Part shown: in pieces, positions 17,843-25,498 of the stretch
Numbering within the stretch: the first letter of the stretch is position 1
How the letters are laid out: each line of letters opens with the position of its first letter
DNA from: Bacteroidales bacterium
GTDB taxonomy: Bacteria > Bacteroidota > Bacteroidia > Bacteroidales > UBA932
DNA length: 42,100 nucleotides
Direction of reading: 5' to 3'
Assembly: GCA_012744435.1 (NCBI GenBank)
Contig: JAAYCA010000055.1
Location: forward strand, 1 to 42,100
Position numbers and translations under genes: made by a program
The notes under the pieces: model-generated
Seen by the model: the letters and a program-made list of their open reading frames with translations, nothing else
Told to the model about the DNA's origin: nothing
Database searches by the model: none

Positions 17843-19381
17843 TTAGAGATTCCCATTCTCCGCCGCGAGGGCCTCGATAATGGCATCCATGGGAGGGACC
17901 ATCAGGTAGGAGGACGCCGGGCAATTGTTCACGAGCAGGGAAAACACGATGGTATGCCCGGGGTCCCCGTCGGCGGCCAGGATGTAGCCGCTGAAGCAAC
18001 GCACGCCATTCATCGAACCGGTCTTCATGTGGATGCGGTCCCTGAAGTCCTGCGCGGCTTTGGGGAAGCGGTCCTCCAGCGTGCCCTTCGCGCCGGGCGT
18101 GGGAAGCGATGCAAAAAAGGCATCCCACACGGGAAGGGTGGTCATTTTCCGCAGGAAGCGGACAAAGAAGTCAGGGCTTACATAGTTCTTGCGAGAGAGG
18201 CCGCTGCCGTCGAACTGCTGGCAGGCGTTGTCGGTGCGCAACCCCAGGGCGCGCAGCCCCGCCTCCGCCGCATCCTGGCAGTCATCCGCACCGGCAGTGA
18301 GGCCGGAGCGAAGGGAAATCATCTTCAGAAGGGTCTCCGCATAGAAATTGTCGCTGTCGCCGTTGGTGTCGCGTACAATCTCGGAGAGGGGGGCGGAAAA
18401 GCTGCTTCCCAGCTGCGTCAACGCCTCAGGAGCGGCAGCGGCTGCACCCACCGCGCCGGACGACAGGTCCGTGCGGACCTCGCCCCGGGGGGTGATGTCT
18501 CCCCAGCCGCCCGTCACCTCCACGCCAGCCTCCTGTGAGAGGTAATTATGGAAATAGTAGGCGCAAGTGTGCGCTCCATAGGCATTGGAGCACTCCAGGG
18601 TATAGCCCCGGCGGTCGATGGGGAAAGAACCCGCCAGTTCGCCCAGGGGGGCAAGGGTGCTGTTGATATAGTAGAGGGTATTGGAAGAGCGGGCGGAACC
18701 CGTCACCGTATGGTTGGCGTAGCGCATCCACGGGGTATCGGGATACTGCACGCGGTAATTGACCGGCGCCCCGGCGCTGCCGGGGGTGATGTAGAAATTC
18801 TGGGCGTTCTCGAAAAAGTTGAGCCCGGTGGGGCCGGCGCCGTAGTTGCAGCCGAGGTCGTCGAAGGTCCAGCCGAGGCTCTGCGGCGTCATGTCGCCGA
18901 AGATGCGGGGATCGCCCAGCACGCGGCCGTCGATGGCCGTGATGCCGGCGTCGGCCAGCAGCTGCGCCCATGTCCCGAAGGTCTTGGACAGCGCTTCCGC
19001 GCAATCGGTGCGCGCTCCCGTCGTGGGGTCTCCCCCGCCGACGATATACAGGTCGCCCTGCAGGCGCCCCTCCACGATCTCTCCCGAATAGGCGAGCTTC
19101 GTCTCGAAGCGGAAGTCCGCCCCGAGCCGGTGCAGCGCAAGGCCCGTGGTGAGAAGTTTCATGTTGGAGGCGGGGACGAACTTCTCACGGAAATTGAGGG
19201 CCGCGACCGTGTCGCCGTCCGCGCGGACCGCCAGCACACCTACGAGGGCGCTGCGCAGCGGCTCTTGACCGCGGATGTGCTCGATACTCTTCTGCGCTTC
19301 CGTCCGGGGAATACCAGCAGTCGCGCTCCAAGCTGTAAGCAGAAGCGCGACTGATATCAGCAGCAAGGGGGTCTTCTTCAT
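17843..19381 (-). CDS. dacB: D-alanyl-D-alanine carboxypeptidase/endopeptidase, PBP4 type (S13)
   Basis: This 512-residue periplasmic penicillin-binding protein has a signal peptide (to about residue 22). All three active-site motifs of family S13 are present: SxxK at S72-NM-K75, SxN at S343-D-N345, and KTG at K453-T-G455. A large inserted region lies between motifs one and two, as is usual for PBP4. It trims or cleaves peptidoglycan cross-links. The ATG at 19381 overlaps the TGA of the upstream small gene (ATGA), which fixes the start and indicates translational coupling. Long frames on the opposite strand here are shadows of GC-rich codon use. Confidence 0.92.
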   Translation of the reverse strand: MKKTPLLLISVALLLTAWSATAGIPRTEAQKSIEHIRGQEPLRSALVGVLAVRADGDTVAALNFREKFVPASNMKLLTTGLALHRLGADFRFETKLAYSGEIVEGRLQGDLYIVGGGDPTTGARTDCAEALSKTFGTWAQLLADAGITAIDGRVLGDPRIFGDMTPQSLGWTFDDLGCNYGAGPTGLNFFENAQNFYITPGSAGAPVNYRVQYPDTPWMRYANHTVTGSARSSNTLYYINSTLAPLGELAGSFPIDRRGYTLECSNAYGAHTCAYYFHNYLSQEAGVEVTGGWGDITPRGEVRTDLSSGAVGAAAAAPEALTQLGSSFSAPLSEIVRDTNGDSDNFYAETLLKMISLRSGLTAGADDCQDAAEAGLRALGLRTDNACQQFDGSGLSRKNYVSPDFFVRFLRKMTTLPVWDAFFASLPTPGAKGTLEDRFPKAAQDFRDRIHMKTGSMNGVRCFSGYILAADGDPGHTIVFSLLVNNCPASSYLMVPPMDAIIEALAAENGNL

Positions 19382-19659
19382 TTGACCGCTTCCTTCACGG
19401 CAGCGCTGAGCTTCTCGTAAAGGGCATCCGTCTTGGCGAGGACTTCCTTGCGCAGTTCGTTGTAGTAGGCCTTCTTGGAACCCTCCGCCTTGGCGTTCAC
19501 CTTGTCGCGGAGCTCGTTGTACAGCTCGATGGCTTCTTCCATCAGTTCGCTGACGCTGCCGTCGGTGACCTTGGGGTTGACGCAGGCGACCACGGAGCAA
19601 TCCTCCACGAACGCACTCAATACATACTCGATGTCTTTCTTGATGTCACGGAGATTCAT
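19378..19659 (-). CDS. Small helical protein of unknown function coupled to PBP4
   Basis: The protein has 93 residues with no signal peptide. It is highly charged and helical: EAIELYNELRDKVNAKAEG followed by KKAYYNELRKEVLAK, which suggests a helical hairpin or coiled coil. Its TGA overlaps the ATG of the PBP4 gene, so the two are translated together, and it has a -7 element about 20 bases upstream. I do not recognise the family. A cytoplasmic partner translated with a secreted cell-wall enzyme is an odd pairing, and no function can be inferred from sequence alone. Confidence 0.75.
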   Translation of the reverse strand: MNLRDIKKDIEYVLSAFVEDCSVVACVNPKVTDGSVSELMEEAIELYNELRDKVNAKAEGSKKAYYNELRKEVLAKTDALYEKLSAAVKEAVK

Positions 19660-19680
19660 ATCGTTCTTATTTTATCGCTG

Positions 19681-19688
19681 CAAAGATA
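19681..19688 (-). promoter_or_regulatory. -7 element for the small gene and PBP4
   Basis: The minus strand reads TATCTTTG (TAnnTTTG), 21 bases before the ATG at 19659. No -33 TTTG is evident. Confidence 0.5.
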
Positions 19689-19718
19689 ACATTTTTATTT
19701 TAATTCCGGCCCGGTCCA

Positions 19719-20193
19719 TCAACCCTCTGCGGACAACTCCTGCATCCTTTCGTACAAAGCGGCTGCAATCTGCTTTTTGCTGTCTCTTGGAGAAAGGGAC
19801 GGATCATACAGGACCGGTTCTCCGATCTTGAACAGATGATTCTCTTTGTCAGAGTAGGAATATCAGGATGTTGTCTCCGTCCTTCAATGCATCCACGCTC
19901 AGGCTGAAGGTACTCATTACGTCGCGCGAGTTGCCCCTGGCGACAGGAATCGGGTTGAATGAGTTCAATGCCCAACACACGGGCCCCGTGGCCCATCTTA
20001 TAAGGGTTCCGCCAATCTTCCGACCCGCAAATTTCAGGAATCCCCTGAAGGAATACGATATCTCCTTTGCACAGAGTCCGCGGTCCAGCATGATCACGGA
20101 TGATATGATGGATGAGACCGTGTCCACCAAAGAATTGGTGCTGATGACTCTTTCGGCGGATATCCTCTCCTCGGGAATCTGCCCGGCGACACA
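19719..20193 (-). pseudogene. Remnant of a PlsC-like lysophospholipid acyltransferase gene
   Basis: Two fragments in different frames read like one acyltransferase. The upstream fragment has SVIMLDRGLCAKEISY, GFLKFAGRKIGGTLIRW, NSFNPIPVARG and SVDALKDGDNILIF, where PlsC proteins have the FPE motif. At about 19855-19861 the frame breaks just after ILIF. The next frame continues with YSDKENHLFKIGEPVLYDP and RDSKKQIAAALYERMQEL to a TGA at 19719. The N-terminal part with the HxxxxD motif is missing, and a stretch appears to be deleted at the break. The remnant begins directly after the stop of the M49-like gene. The family assignment rests on my memory of Bacteroidetes acyltransferases and is moderately sure. 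This accounts for the 530-base gap between genes. Confidence 0.6.
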
Positions 20194-21798
20194 CTATCTC
20201 TTGAATTGAAAGCGGATGTCGACGGGTATCTTCTCCAGCCCGAGGTACATCCTGTCGGCATCGAGATCCGCGCTGCGTTTTGAATAGCGGGCCTCGAAGC
20301 CGGTGGCGAACGCATGGTCGCCCGTGGCCTGGGTTTTCAGGACGAGGGCGGTGAGGTCCGACAGGGCCGCCTCCATTCTGGCAAGATCCAGCGAATACTG
20401 ATTCGATGCCTTGCGCCGGAAGGCGTCAGCTTCCTTAAGGTAGTTGTAGATAATGATGTTGGCGCGTCCCAGCGCGGAGCCCTCGCCAAAGCGCACGGAA
20501 CGCAGCAAGGAAGCAAAGAAGGTTGTCAGCGCATCGTCTTTGGTGAAGATATGGTGAATGTCATAACGGCTCTGCAGTTTGCACACCATGAGCACGCCGG
20601 CGGCATTGGCCTTTATTTCTTCAAAGACGGGGGCCATGTCCTCAAGCGCCTCTTCCACGCTGCCTTTACCGTTCACGGTTTCCTTGACACCCAGCCCATG
20701 CGCCACTTCGCGGAAGACGATATTCCAGAAATAAGCGTCGGAAGACAGGTGCTCGGCAAATCCGGGTGCAAGCAGGACCGCTCCGGCGGGGTTCACGATA
20801 TGGTTGTATTTGGCCTTTATGACGTTTTCGAGCAAAATGGTGCGGGTCCCCCGGTCACGCTGCACGTCCGCGTCGAACGGCAGGTTCAAGGCAATGACCT
20901 TGACGCCGGCATTGGCCTTCCCGGCATAGTAGAGGGCATCGCAGGAGAAGATATTGGAGCCGGTGCCGGGCTGGAAGGTCTTGTAGGCCGGGTCGCCGGG
21001 AAGGCTCTGCTGAAACTCCTCCATCCGGGAGACATACTGCATCAGCTCCTTTGTGCGGGCCTCGTTCTTCAGCAGGACAAAGGCCTCGTAGGAGCGTTTG
21101 ATACCCAGCAGGCGGTCGTCCGCAGCCTCGTTGGGACCGATCACCAGGTCCATCTTGCTGTCGTCCATATCCAGCCATGCCAGGCAGCTGTCATAGTAAC
21201 GGTCACTCCGGAGGGCATCGGCCTTGCTCAGGAGATAGGTTCTCACACTGGGTTTGACGGTGATGTCGGCGGCCGCCCGGAGGTAGTTCACGATCCTGTC
21301 GATGTGTTCCTTGTAGGCGTCGTGATACCAGACGGTCTCCAGGGAACCGTCTGCTGCGCGGCGGACCAGCGTATAGGGGCTGGTCTTGTCGGGATTGTCC
21401 CAGGCGGCGAATTCGTCTTTTGTCATATCTGCAGGATAGAATCCGGCTCCGGGAAGACAGTCGGCGTAGCCGTCCACGAACGACTTGCCCGTGAAACGGT
21501 CCCATGGACCGTAGTTGATCTCGGCGAGGGTCTTCTGGACAGGGTCGGTGAGGCTGTCCAACAGGGCCTGTCTGTCCCCAAAGTACTGTTTCCAGTAGAT
21601 GGCGTCCACTTCGTCTGCAGCGAAACGGTAGAGGTTGAGCACTTCCTTTCCGTTGTCGGAGATGTCGCCGAGGTCGGGCGCCTTGATGGTCACGACGGCA
21701 TAATCGGCCACGCCGCGGGTATAGGGAGATCTGGCGGTAGTATTGCAAGATACTGCTGCCACAAGTGCCAGGACGGCAAGAAGCGGGATGTTTTTCAT
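20194..21798 (-). CDS. Dipeptidyl-peptidase-III-like (M49-like) lipoprotein lacking a zinc ligand
   Basis: The protein has 534 residues with a lipobox AAVSC (C18). Its C-terminal half resembles Bacteroidetes M49-like peptidases, in which a zinc motif HEVAHGLG is followed by a TVREAL-type stretch and a second motif EEGKAD. Here the first motif reads REVAHGLG: R363 replaces the first zinc His through a CGC codon, one transition from CAC. E364 and H367 remain. The second motif reads EEIKAN, with N398 where Asp is usual. Loss of a ligand suggests a catalytically weak or dead enzyme, although the frame is fully open and the length normal. It lies four bases after the transporter gene, so the two are probably one operon. 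The family call is moderate. Confidence 0.65.
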   Translation of the reverse strand: MKNIPLLAVLALVAAVSCNTTARSPYTRGVADYAVVTIKAPDLGDISDNGKEVLNLYRFAADEVDAIYWKQYFGDRQALLDSLTDPVQKTLAEINYGPWDRFTGKSFVDGYADCLPGAGFYPADMTKDEFAAWDNPDKTSPYTLVRRAADGSLETVWYHDAYKEHIDRIVNYLRAAADITVKPSVRTYLLSKADALRSDRYYDSCLAWLDMDDSKMDLVIGPNEAADDRLLGIKRSYEAFVLLKNEARTKELMQYVSRMEEFQQSLPGDPAYKTFQPGTGSNIFSCDALYYAGKANAGVKVIALNLPFDADVQRDRGTRTILLENVIKAKYNHIVNPAGAVLLAPGFAEHLSSDAYFWNIVFREVAHGLGVKETVNGKGSVEEALEDMAPVFEEIKANAAGVLMVCKLQSRYDIHHIFTKDDALTTFFASLLRSVRFGEGSALGRANIIIYNYLKEADAFRRKASNQYSLDLARMEAALSDLTALVLKTQATGDHAFATGFEARYSKRSADLDADRMYLGLEKIPVDIRFQFKR

Positions 21799-21802
21799 GT
21801 TG

Positions 21803-23476
21803 TCAGAGCATAGTCATAATCATAATCTGAGCGGCCACCACCCTCAGGAACATCGTCAGGGGGTAAACCGTTGCATAATTGACGGCAATCCGTCCGCTGC
21901 CGTACATCTGTTCGGCAAAGAAGAGAAGAGCGGGGTCCGTGGTCCCGCCGGCAAGGAGACCGCAGATCTTGAAGAAATCCATTTTCATGAACCAGCGGGC
22001 CACAAGGGCGGTCACGGTCATCGGGATCAGGGTGATGAGCGCGCCGTACAGCACCCACATATAGCCTCCGTTTACAAGAGACGCCACGAAGGTCTTTCCG
22101 GCGCCCAGGCCCACGGCCGCCATAAAGAGAGAGATACCGATCTCACGTATCATCAGGTTGGCGCTGAGTGCCGTGTACGTGGTGATCCTGAGCTTGGGGC
22201 CGAAGTGTCCCAGGAGGATGGCCACCACGAGCGGGCCGCCCGCCAGGCCCAGCCTCAGCGGCTGGGGCATGCCCGGGAAGCGGATGGGAAGCAGCCCCAG
22301 CACGATACCCAGGGCAATGCCGGCGAAAATGGGCACCAGATTGGGCTTGTGCAACGTCTCCGGCTCGTTGCCGACGAGGCGGGCAAGGCGCTCTATCCCT
22401 TCCTTGGAACCCACCACCTTCATGCTGTCGCCCACTTGGAGAATCAGATCGGCATCAGCCTGGAGGTCCACACCGGCACGGAGAATACGCGTCACGGTAA
22501 CCCCGTACTTGCGGCGGACATCCAGTTTGCGGAGGCTCGTCCCGGTGATGGAGGACTTGGTGATGGAGAGTCGCCCGGACACCAGTTTGGTGCCGTCTTG
22601 CCGCCACTCCTTCATATCTACCGGAAACGCAGAGCCGAAGCTGACACGCACTTTGTCTTTGTGTTGGATGTCCGTGACAATGAGGAGCTTGTCCCCTTCC
22701 TGCAGCGGCAGGTCCAGGTCCGGGAAAAAGACGCTGTCGCCACGTTTCATCCGGGCGATCACCATATGGTCCGGGGTCTCGTCGCCCACGATGTCATGGA
22801 TCGTTTTCCCGAACAGGGCCGGATTCTCCACCCGGCAGGCCAGGCGATATGCGCTGCCCTCATCCTCCCCTTCCTTCGAGGCCCGCTCCTTCTCCTTATC
22901 TATGTTCACCCGGAAAAGTGCCTTGGTAAGCAACAAAACCGCGATGGCACCCAGCACACCCAGCGGATAGCACACGGCATAAGCCGATGTGATATCGGTG
23001 GCCGCAGCCATCATTTCGTCCGATGCTGCCGCGGCATCCGAAAGCGCCTGCTGCGCTGCGCCAAGACCGGGAGTATTGGTGACGGCACCCGACATGATAC
23101 CGGTCATGATACCCAGATTCTCTCCGCTCACAACGTGGATGATATAGGTTGTAAGCACGGCGAGCAGCACCAGCAACAGCGAGAGCAGGTTCATCGGCAG
23201 TCCGTCCTTCCGGAAAGAATGGAAGAAACCCGGACCCACCTGCAAGCCCATGGCGAATACGAACAGGATGAGTCCGAAATCCTCGATGAATGACAGGATC
23301 ACGGGATTGATCCGGAGTCCGAAGTGCCCCAGCAGGATGCCCATGAACAGGATCCAGGTGGTCCCGAGGGAGACACCCTTGACTTTGAATTTGCCCAGGT
23401 ACAGGCCTGCGGCAATGACAATGGCAAGGATGAATATGGCCCCGGCAGAATCTTTTTGTGTAAACAAGTCCAGCAT
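21803..23476 (-). CDS. AspT/YidE-type transporter with two RCK_C domains
   Basis: This 557-residue inner-membrane protein has two halves of about five helices each (about 10-180 and 385-555). Both halves carry the paired signature of the aspartate:alanine exchanger family: ILLGHFGLRINP and GSGAVTNTPGL-like in the first (SGAVTNTPGLGAA), ILLGHFGPKLRI and AGGTTDPALLF in the second. Between them lie two TrkA_C/RCK_C domains (about 215-370), which usually bind a nucleotide or other regulatory ligand. The substrate is probably a small carboxylate or amino acid, but it cannot be told. It is divergent from a LysR gene, which is a common regulator-target arrangement. The ATG at 23476 follows a -7 element by eight bases. 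Confidence 0.85.
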   Translation of the reverse strand: MLDLFTQKDSAGAIFILAIVIAAGLYLGKFKVKGVSLGTTWILFMGILLGHFGLRINPVILSFIEDFGLILFVFAMGLQVGPGFFHSFRKDGLPMNLLSLLLVLLAVLTTYIIHVVSGENLGIMTGIMSGAVTNTPGLGAAQQALSDAAAASDEMMAAATDITSAYAVCYPLGVLGAIAVLLLTKALFRVNIDKEKERASKEGEDEGSAYRLACRVENPALFGKTIHDIVGDETPDHMVIARMKRGDSVFFPDLDLPLQEGDKLLIVTDIQHKDKVRVSFGSAFPVDMKEWRQDGTKLVSGRLSITKSSITGTSLRKLDVRRKYGVTVTRILRAGVDLQADADLILQVGDSMKVVGSKEGIERLARLVGNEPETLHKPNLVPIFAGIALGIVLGLLPIRFPGMPQPLRLGLAGGPLVVAILLGHFGPKLRITTYTALSANLMIREIGISLFMAAVGLGAGKTFVASLVNGGYMWVLYGALITLIPMTVTALVARWFMKMDFFKICGLLAGGTTDPALLFFAEQMYGSGRIAVNYATVYPLTMFLRVVAAQIMIMTML

Positions 23477-23484
23477 AACACGAG

Positions 23485-23492
23485 CAAAAGTA
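23485..23492 (-). promoter_or_regulatory. -7 element of the transporter gene
   Basis: The minus strand reads TACTTTTG (TAnnTTTG), ending eight bases before the ATG. A consensus -33 is missing, and an inverted repeat (23497-23507) sits just upstream, as expected for an activated promoter. Confidence 0.45.
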
Positions 23493-23496
23493 ATAA

Positions 23497-23507
23497 GAAA
23501 GTCTTTC
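23497..23507. promoter_or_regulatory. Possible LysR-type operator
   Basis: GAAAGTCTTTC is an 11-base inverted repeat, extended imperfectly on both sides (AAGAAAG-T-CTTTCCTT). It lies between the divergent transporter and LysR genes, directly upstream of the transporter's -7 element. This is the usual place for a LysR regulator to bind, but the match is short. Confidence 0.35.
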
Positions 23508-23546
23508 CTTTTTTATTATTGATTATGGTTTGTTTTAATATGATTA

Positions 23547-23578
23547 TTAGATAAAACCGATAAATCTGGCTATATTTG
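23547..23578 (+). promoter_or_regulatory. Promoter of the LysR gene
   Basis: TTAG (near-consensus -33), a 20-base spacer and TATATTTG (23571-23578) are followed by the ATG at 23594 after 15 bases. Confidence 0.5.
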
Positions 23579-23593
23579 AAAAAACTGCACATT

Positions 23594-24517
23594 ATGGAGT
23601 TGCGTCAACTGAAGTACTTTGTGGAAGTCGGCAGGCTCAGGAGCTTCTCCCTCGCCTCCAAGTCCCTTTTCATCACCCAAAGCACCCTCTCCCAGCAAAT
23701 CAGGAAACTGGAGGAAGAGCTTGGGGTGGAGTTGCTCATACGCGATACCCGCCACGTTGCCTTGAGTGACTATGGCGAGCAGTTCTATCCCTGCGCCGTC
23801 CAGGTCCTGGAAGAGGCCAGGGCCGGAGCGGACCGGATCCGGGACGTGAAGAATCTTCAGATCGGCACCCTGAGCATCGGCGCCACTTTCTCTTTCGGTC
23901 CCCTGATGATGCAGACGGTCCAAGCTTTTTACAGGCAATACCCCCACATCCGCCTGAACCTCGTGAACACGTCCAAAGAAGATTTGCGCCAGAGAATCCT
24001 GAACCGGGAACTGGACCTGGCACTCACATACAAGTCCCTGATAGAGGATGAGCGCATAGAATCAAAGCTGCTCTTCCATAGCAGACTGTGTCTGGTAGGG
24101 CGTGCCGGGGAACTCCCGGGACACGCTTCACAGGTCTCCGTGCAAGATCTCGCCAACTATCCGCTTGCCCTGCCGGCCAAGGGCCTTCAGGCCCGCGACA
24201 CCCTGGAATCCATCCTCTTCGCCAATAATGTAAATCTGGACATCCGTCTGGAAATCAACAGTATCCGTTCTTTGCTCGACCTGGTAGGAAGCAGCCCGCT
24301 GGTCACGGCTCTCTCCGAGGAGGCTATCCATTATGTGCAAGGTTTCGAGGCCGTCCCCATCGACCATCCCGACGCTCGCATGGACGGCTGTTACCACTAT
24401 TTGAAAGGGGCCTACCTCAAGAAAGCCGCCCAAAAGTTCATCGAGCTGTTGCAGGAGAACAACTCCTCCTGTCAGACTTTCGCGACGGACCTGGATCCGA
24501 GGTTCCCTGAAACCTGA
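23594..24517 (+). CDS. LysR-family transcriptional regulator
   Basis: The protein has 307 residues. The N-terminal winged helix-turn-helix (1-60) is typical: MELRQLKYFVEVGRLRSFS, then QSTLSQQIRKLEEELGVELL. The C-terminal substrate-binding domain (about 90-295) opens with GTLSIGATFSFGPLMMQTV. I took the ATG at 23594 because the family starts there; an upstream TTG in frame overlaps the -7 element. It is divergent from the AspT-like transporter with 117 bases between start codons, so control of that gene, with an organic acid or amino acid as inducer, is the natural inference. The C-terminal tail after LLQENNSSC is slightly longer than usual. The gene converges on the NlpC/P60 gene with a 16-base gap and no clear terminator. 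Confidence 0.92.
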   Translation: MELRQLKYFVEVGRLRSFSLASKSLFITQSTLSQQIRKLEEELGVELLIRDTRHVALSDYGEQFYPCAVQVLEEARAGADRIRDVKNLQIGTLSIGATFSFGPLMMQTVQAFYRQYPHIRLNLVNTSKEDLRQRILNRELDLALTYKSLIEDERIESKLLFHSRLCLVGRAGELPGHASQVSVQDLANYPLALPAKGLQARDTLESILFANNVNLDIRLEINSIRSLLDLVGSSPLVTALSEEAIHYVQGFEAVPIDHPDARMDGCYHYLKGAYLKKAAQKFIELLQENNSSCQTFATDLDPRFPET

Positions 24518-24533
24518 CAGGCAGGCATCATTC

Positions 24534-25481
24534 TCAGTAAAACCACGGCCGGACGCCCACGCTGCGCACTCCGGAGCCGTCGTCCACGTGGCCCAGGATG
24601 CGGCGCACGGCAATGGGCTCGCGGTCGTAGAAATCTTCCCCGTCGGGGGTCAGCGAACTGATCCGGACCACCATCGAGGAGTGGATGATCTTTTTGTCCC
24701 CGTAGTACATCGCCACGTGGGAGACCACCCTGGGTTTTCCGTCCGGGTTGAGGGTGCCATAGAAAAGCAGGTCGCCGGGACGCATCTGTGCGAAATCGTA
24801 AGGCACCCCGGCACCTGTATAGATCTGCTCCCGGGCATTGCGCGGCAGCACGATCCCCGCCTGGCGGTACACGAACTGCGTGAAGCCGCTGCAGTCGAAG
24901 TGCTTGATGCTCGCTCCGCCCCACATATAAGGGGTGCCGAGGCGCTTCAGCGCAGTCTGCAGGAGCACCTCCTCCGAGGCCTCGCGGGTGCGGGTCCATT
25001 CTTCGAAATCCATCACGTCATAGGCGCGCGCCCAGGCCCGGCGGCCATCCGGCAGGAACACCTCCACCCAGCCGCGACGGCTCCCGGAGCCCTTGCGGAC
25101 CAGGTCGGCCATCGTGAAATCGCACAGCCGCTGCGCGGTCGCGGACGGCTCGGCGAAAAGGTGCGAATACTCTGCCGTGCAGATATACTTCGGCGCGGCG
25201 ATCCAGGCGTCCTTGCCCGCTTCGTCCATGAAGGCGACGTTCATCTCCGTGGTCCAGACGTCCTTGTAGTCCGGTGCGTCCACCTGGCGCCAGTAGCGTT
25301 CGGCGTCCTTGACGCGCAGCACCGTACCCATCAGGCACTGCGTCTCGCAGCCCGACTCATAGTCCGGCTTGAGCCGCAGGAAGCAGGATGAGCTGTTGAC
25401 CACGGCCCACTGCGGGCCGTCATACGCTTGCGCGCCGGCACACAGGAGCAGGGCGGCAAGGAGCAAAAAACGTTTCATCAT
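24534..25481 (-). CDS. NlpC/P60 peptidoglycan endopeptidase with SH3-like domains
   Basis: The protein has 315 residues with a signal peptide ending near AQAY. Two bacterial SH3-like regions (about 25-155) precede the NlpC/P60 domain (about 170-300). The catalytic Cys is C197 in HFDCSGFTQFVYR, followed by H255 in VVSHVAMYYG and the third polar residue H267 in IIHSS. The layout is that of gamma-D-glutamyl-L-diamino-acid endopeptidases such as YkfC, which cut muropeptides in the periplasm. Two ATG codons stand side by side at the start. It has its own -7 element four bases upstream and is the last minus-strand gene of the group at 24534-29140. Confidence 0.9.
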   Translation of the reverse strand: MMKRFLLLAALLLCAGAQAYDGPQWAVVNSSSCFLRLKPDYESGCETQCLMGTVLRVKDAERYWRQVDAPDYKDVWTTEMNVAFMDEAGKDAWIAAPKYICTAEYSHLFAEPSATAQRLCDFTMADLVRKGSGSRRGWVEVFLPDGRRAWARAYDVMDFEEWTRTREASEEVLLQTALKRLGTPYMWGGASIKHFDCSGFTQFVYRQAGIVLPRNAREQIYTGAGVPYDFAQMRPGDLLFYGTLNPDGKPRVVSHVAMYYGDKKIIHSSMVVRISSLTPDGEDFYDREPIAVRRILGHVDDGSGVRSVGVRPWFY

Positions 25482-25485
25482 AACG

Positions 25486-25493
25486 CAAAGATA
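25486..25493 (-). promoter_or_regulatory. -7 element of the NlpC/P60 gene
   Basis: The minus strand reads TATCTTTG (TAnnTTTG), ending four bases before the first ATG. No -33 TTTG is evident. Confidence 0.5.
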
Positions 25494-25498
25494 ATCAT

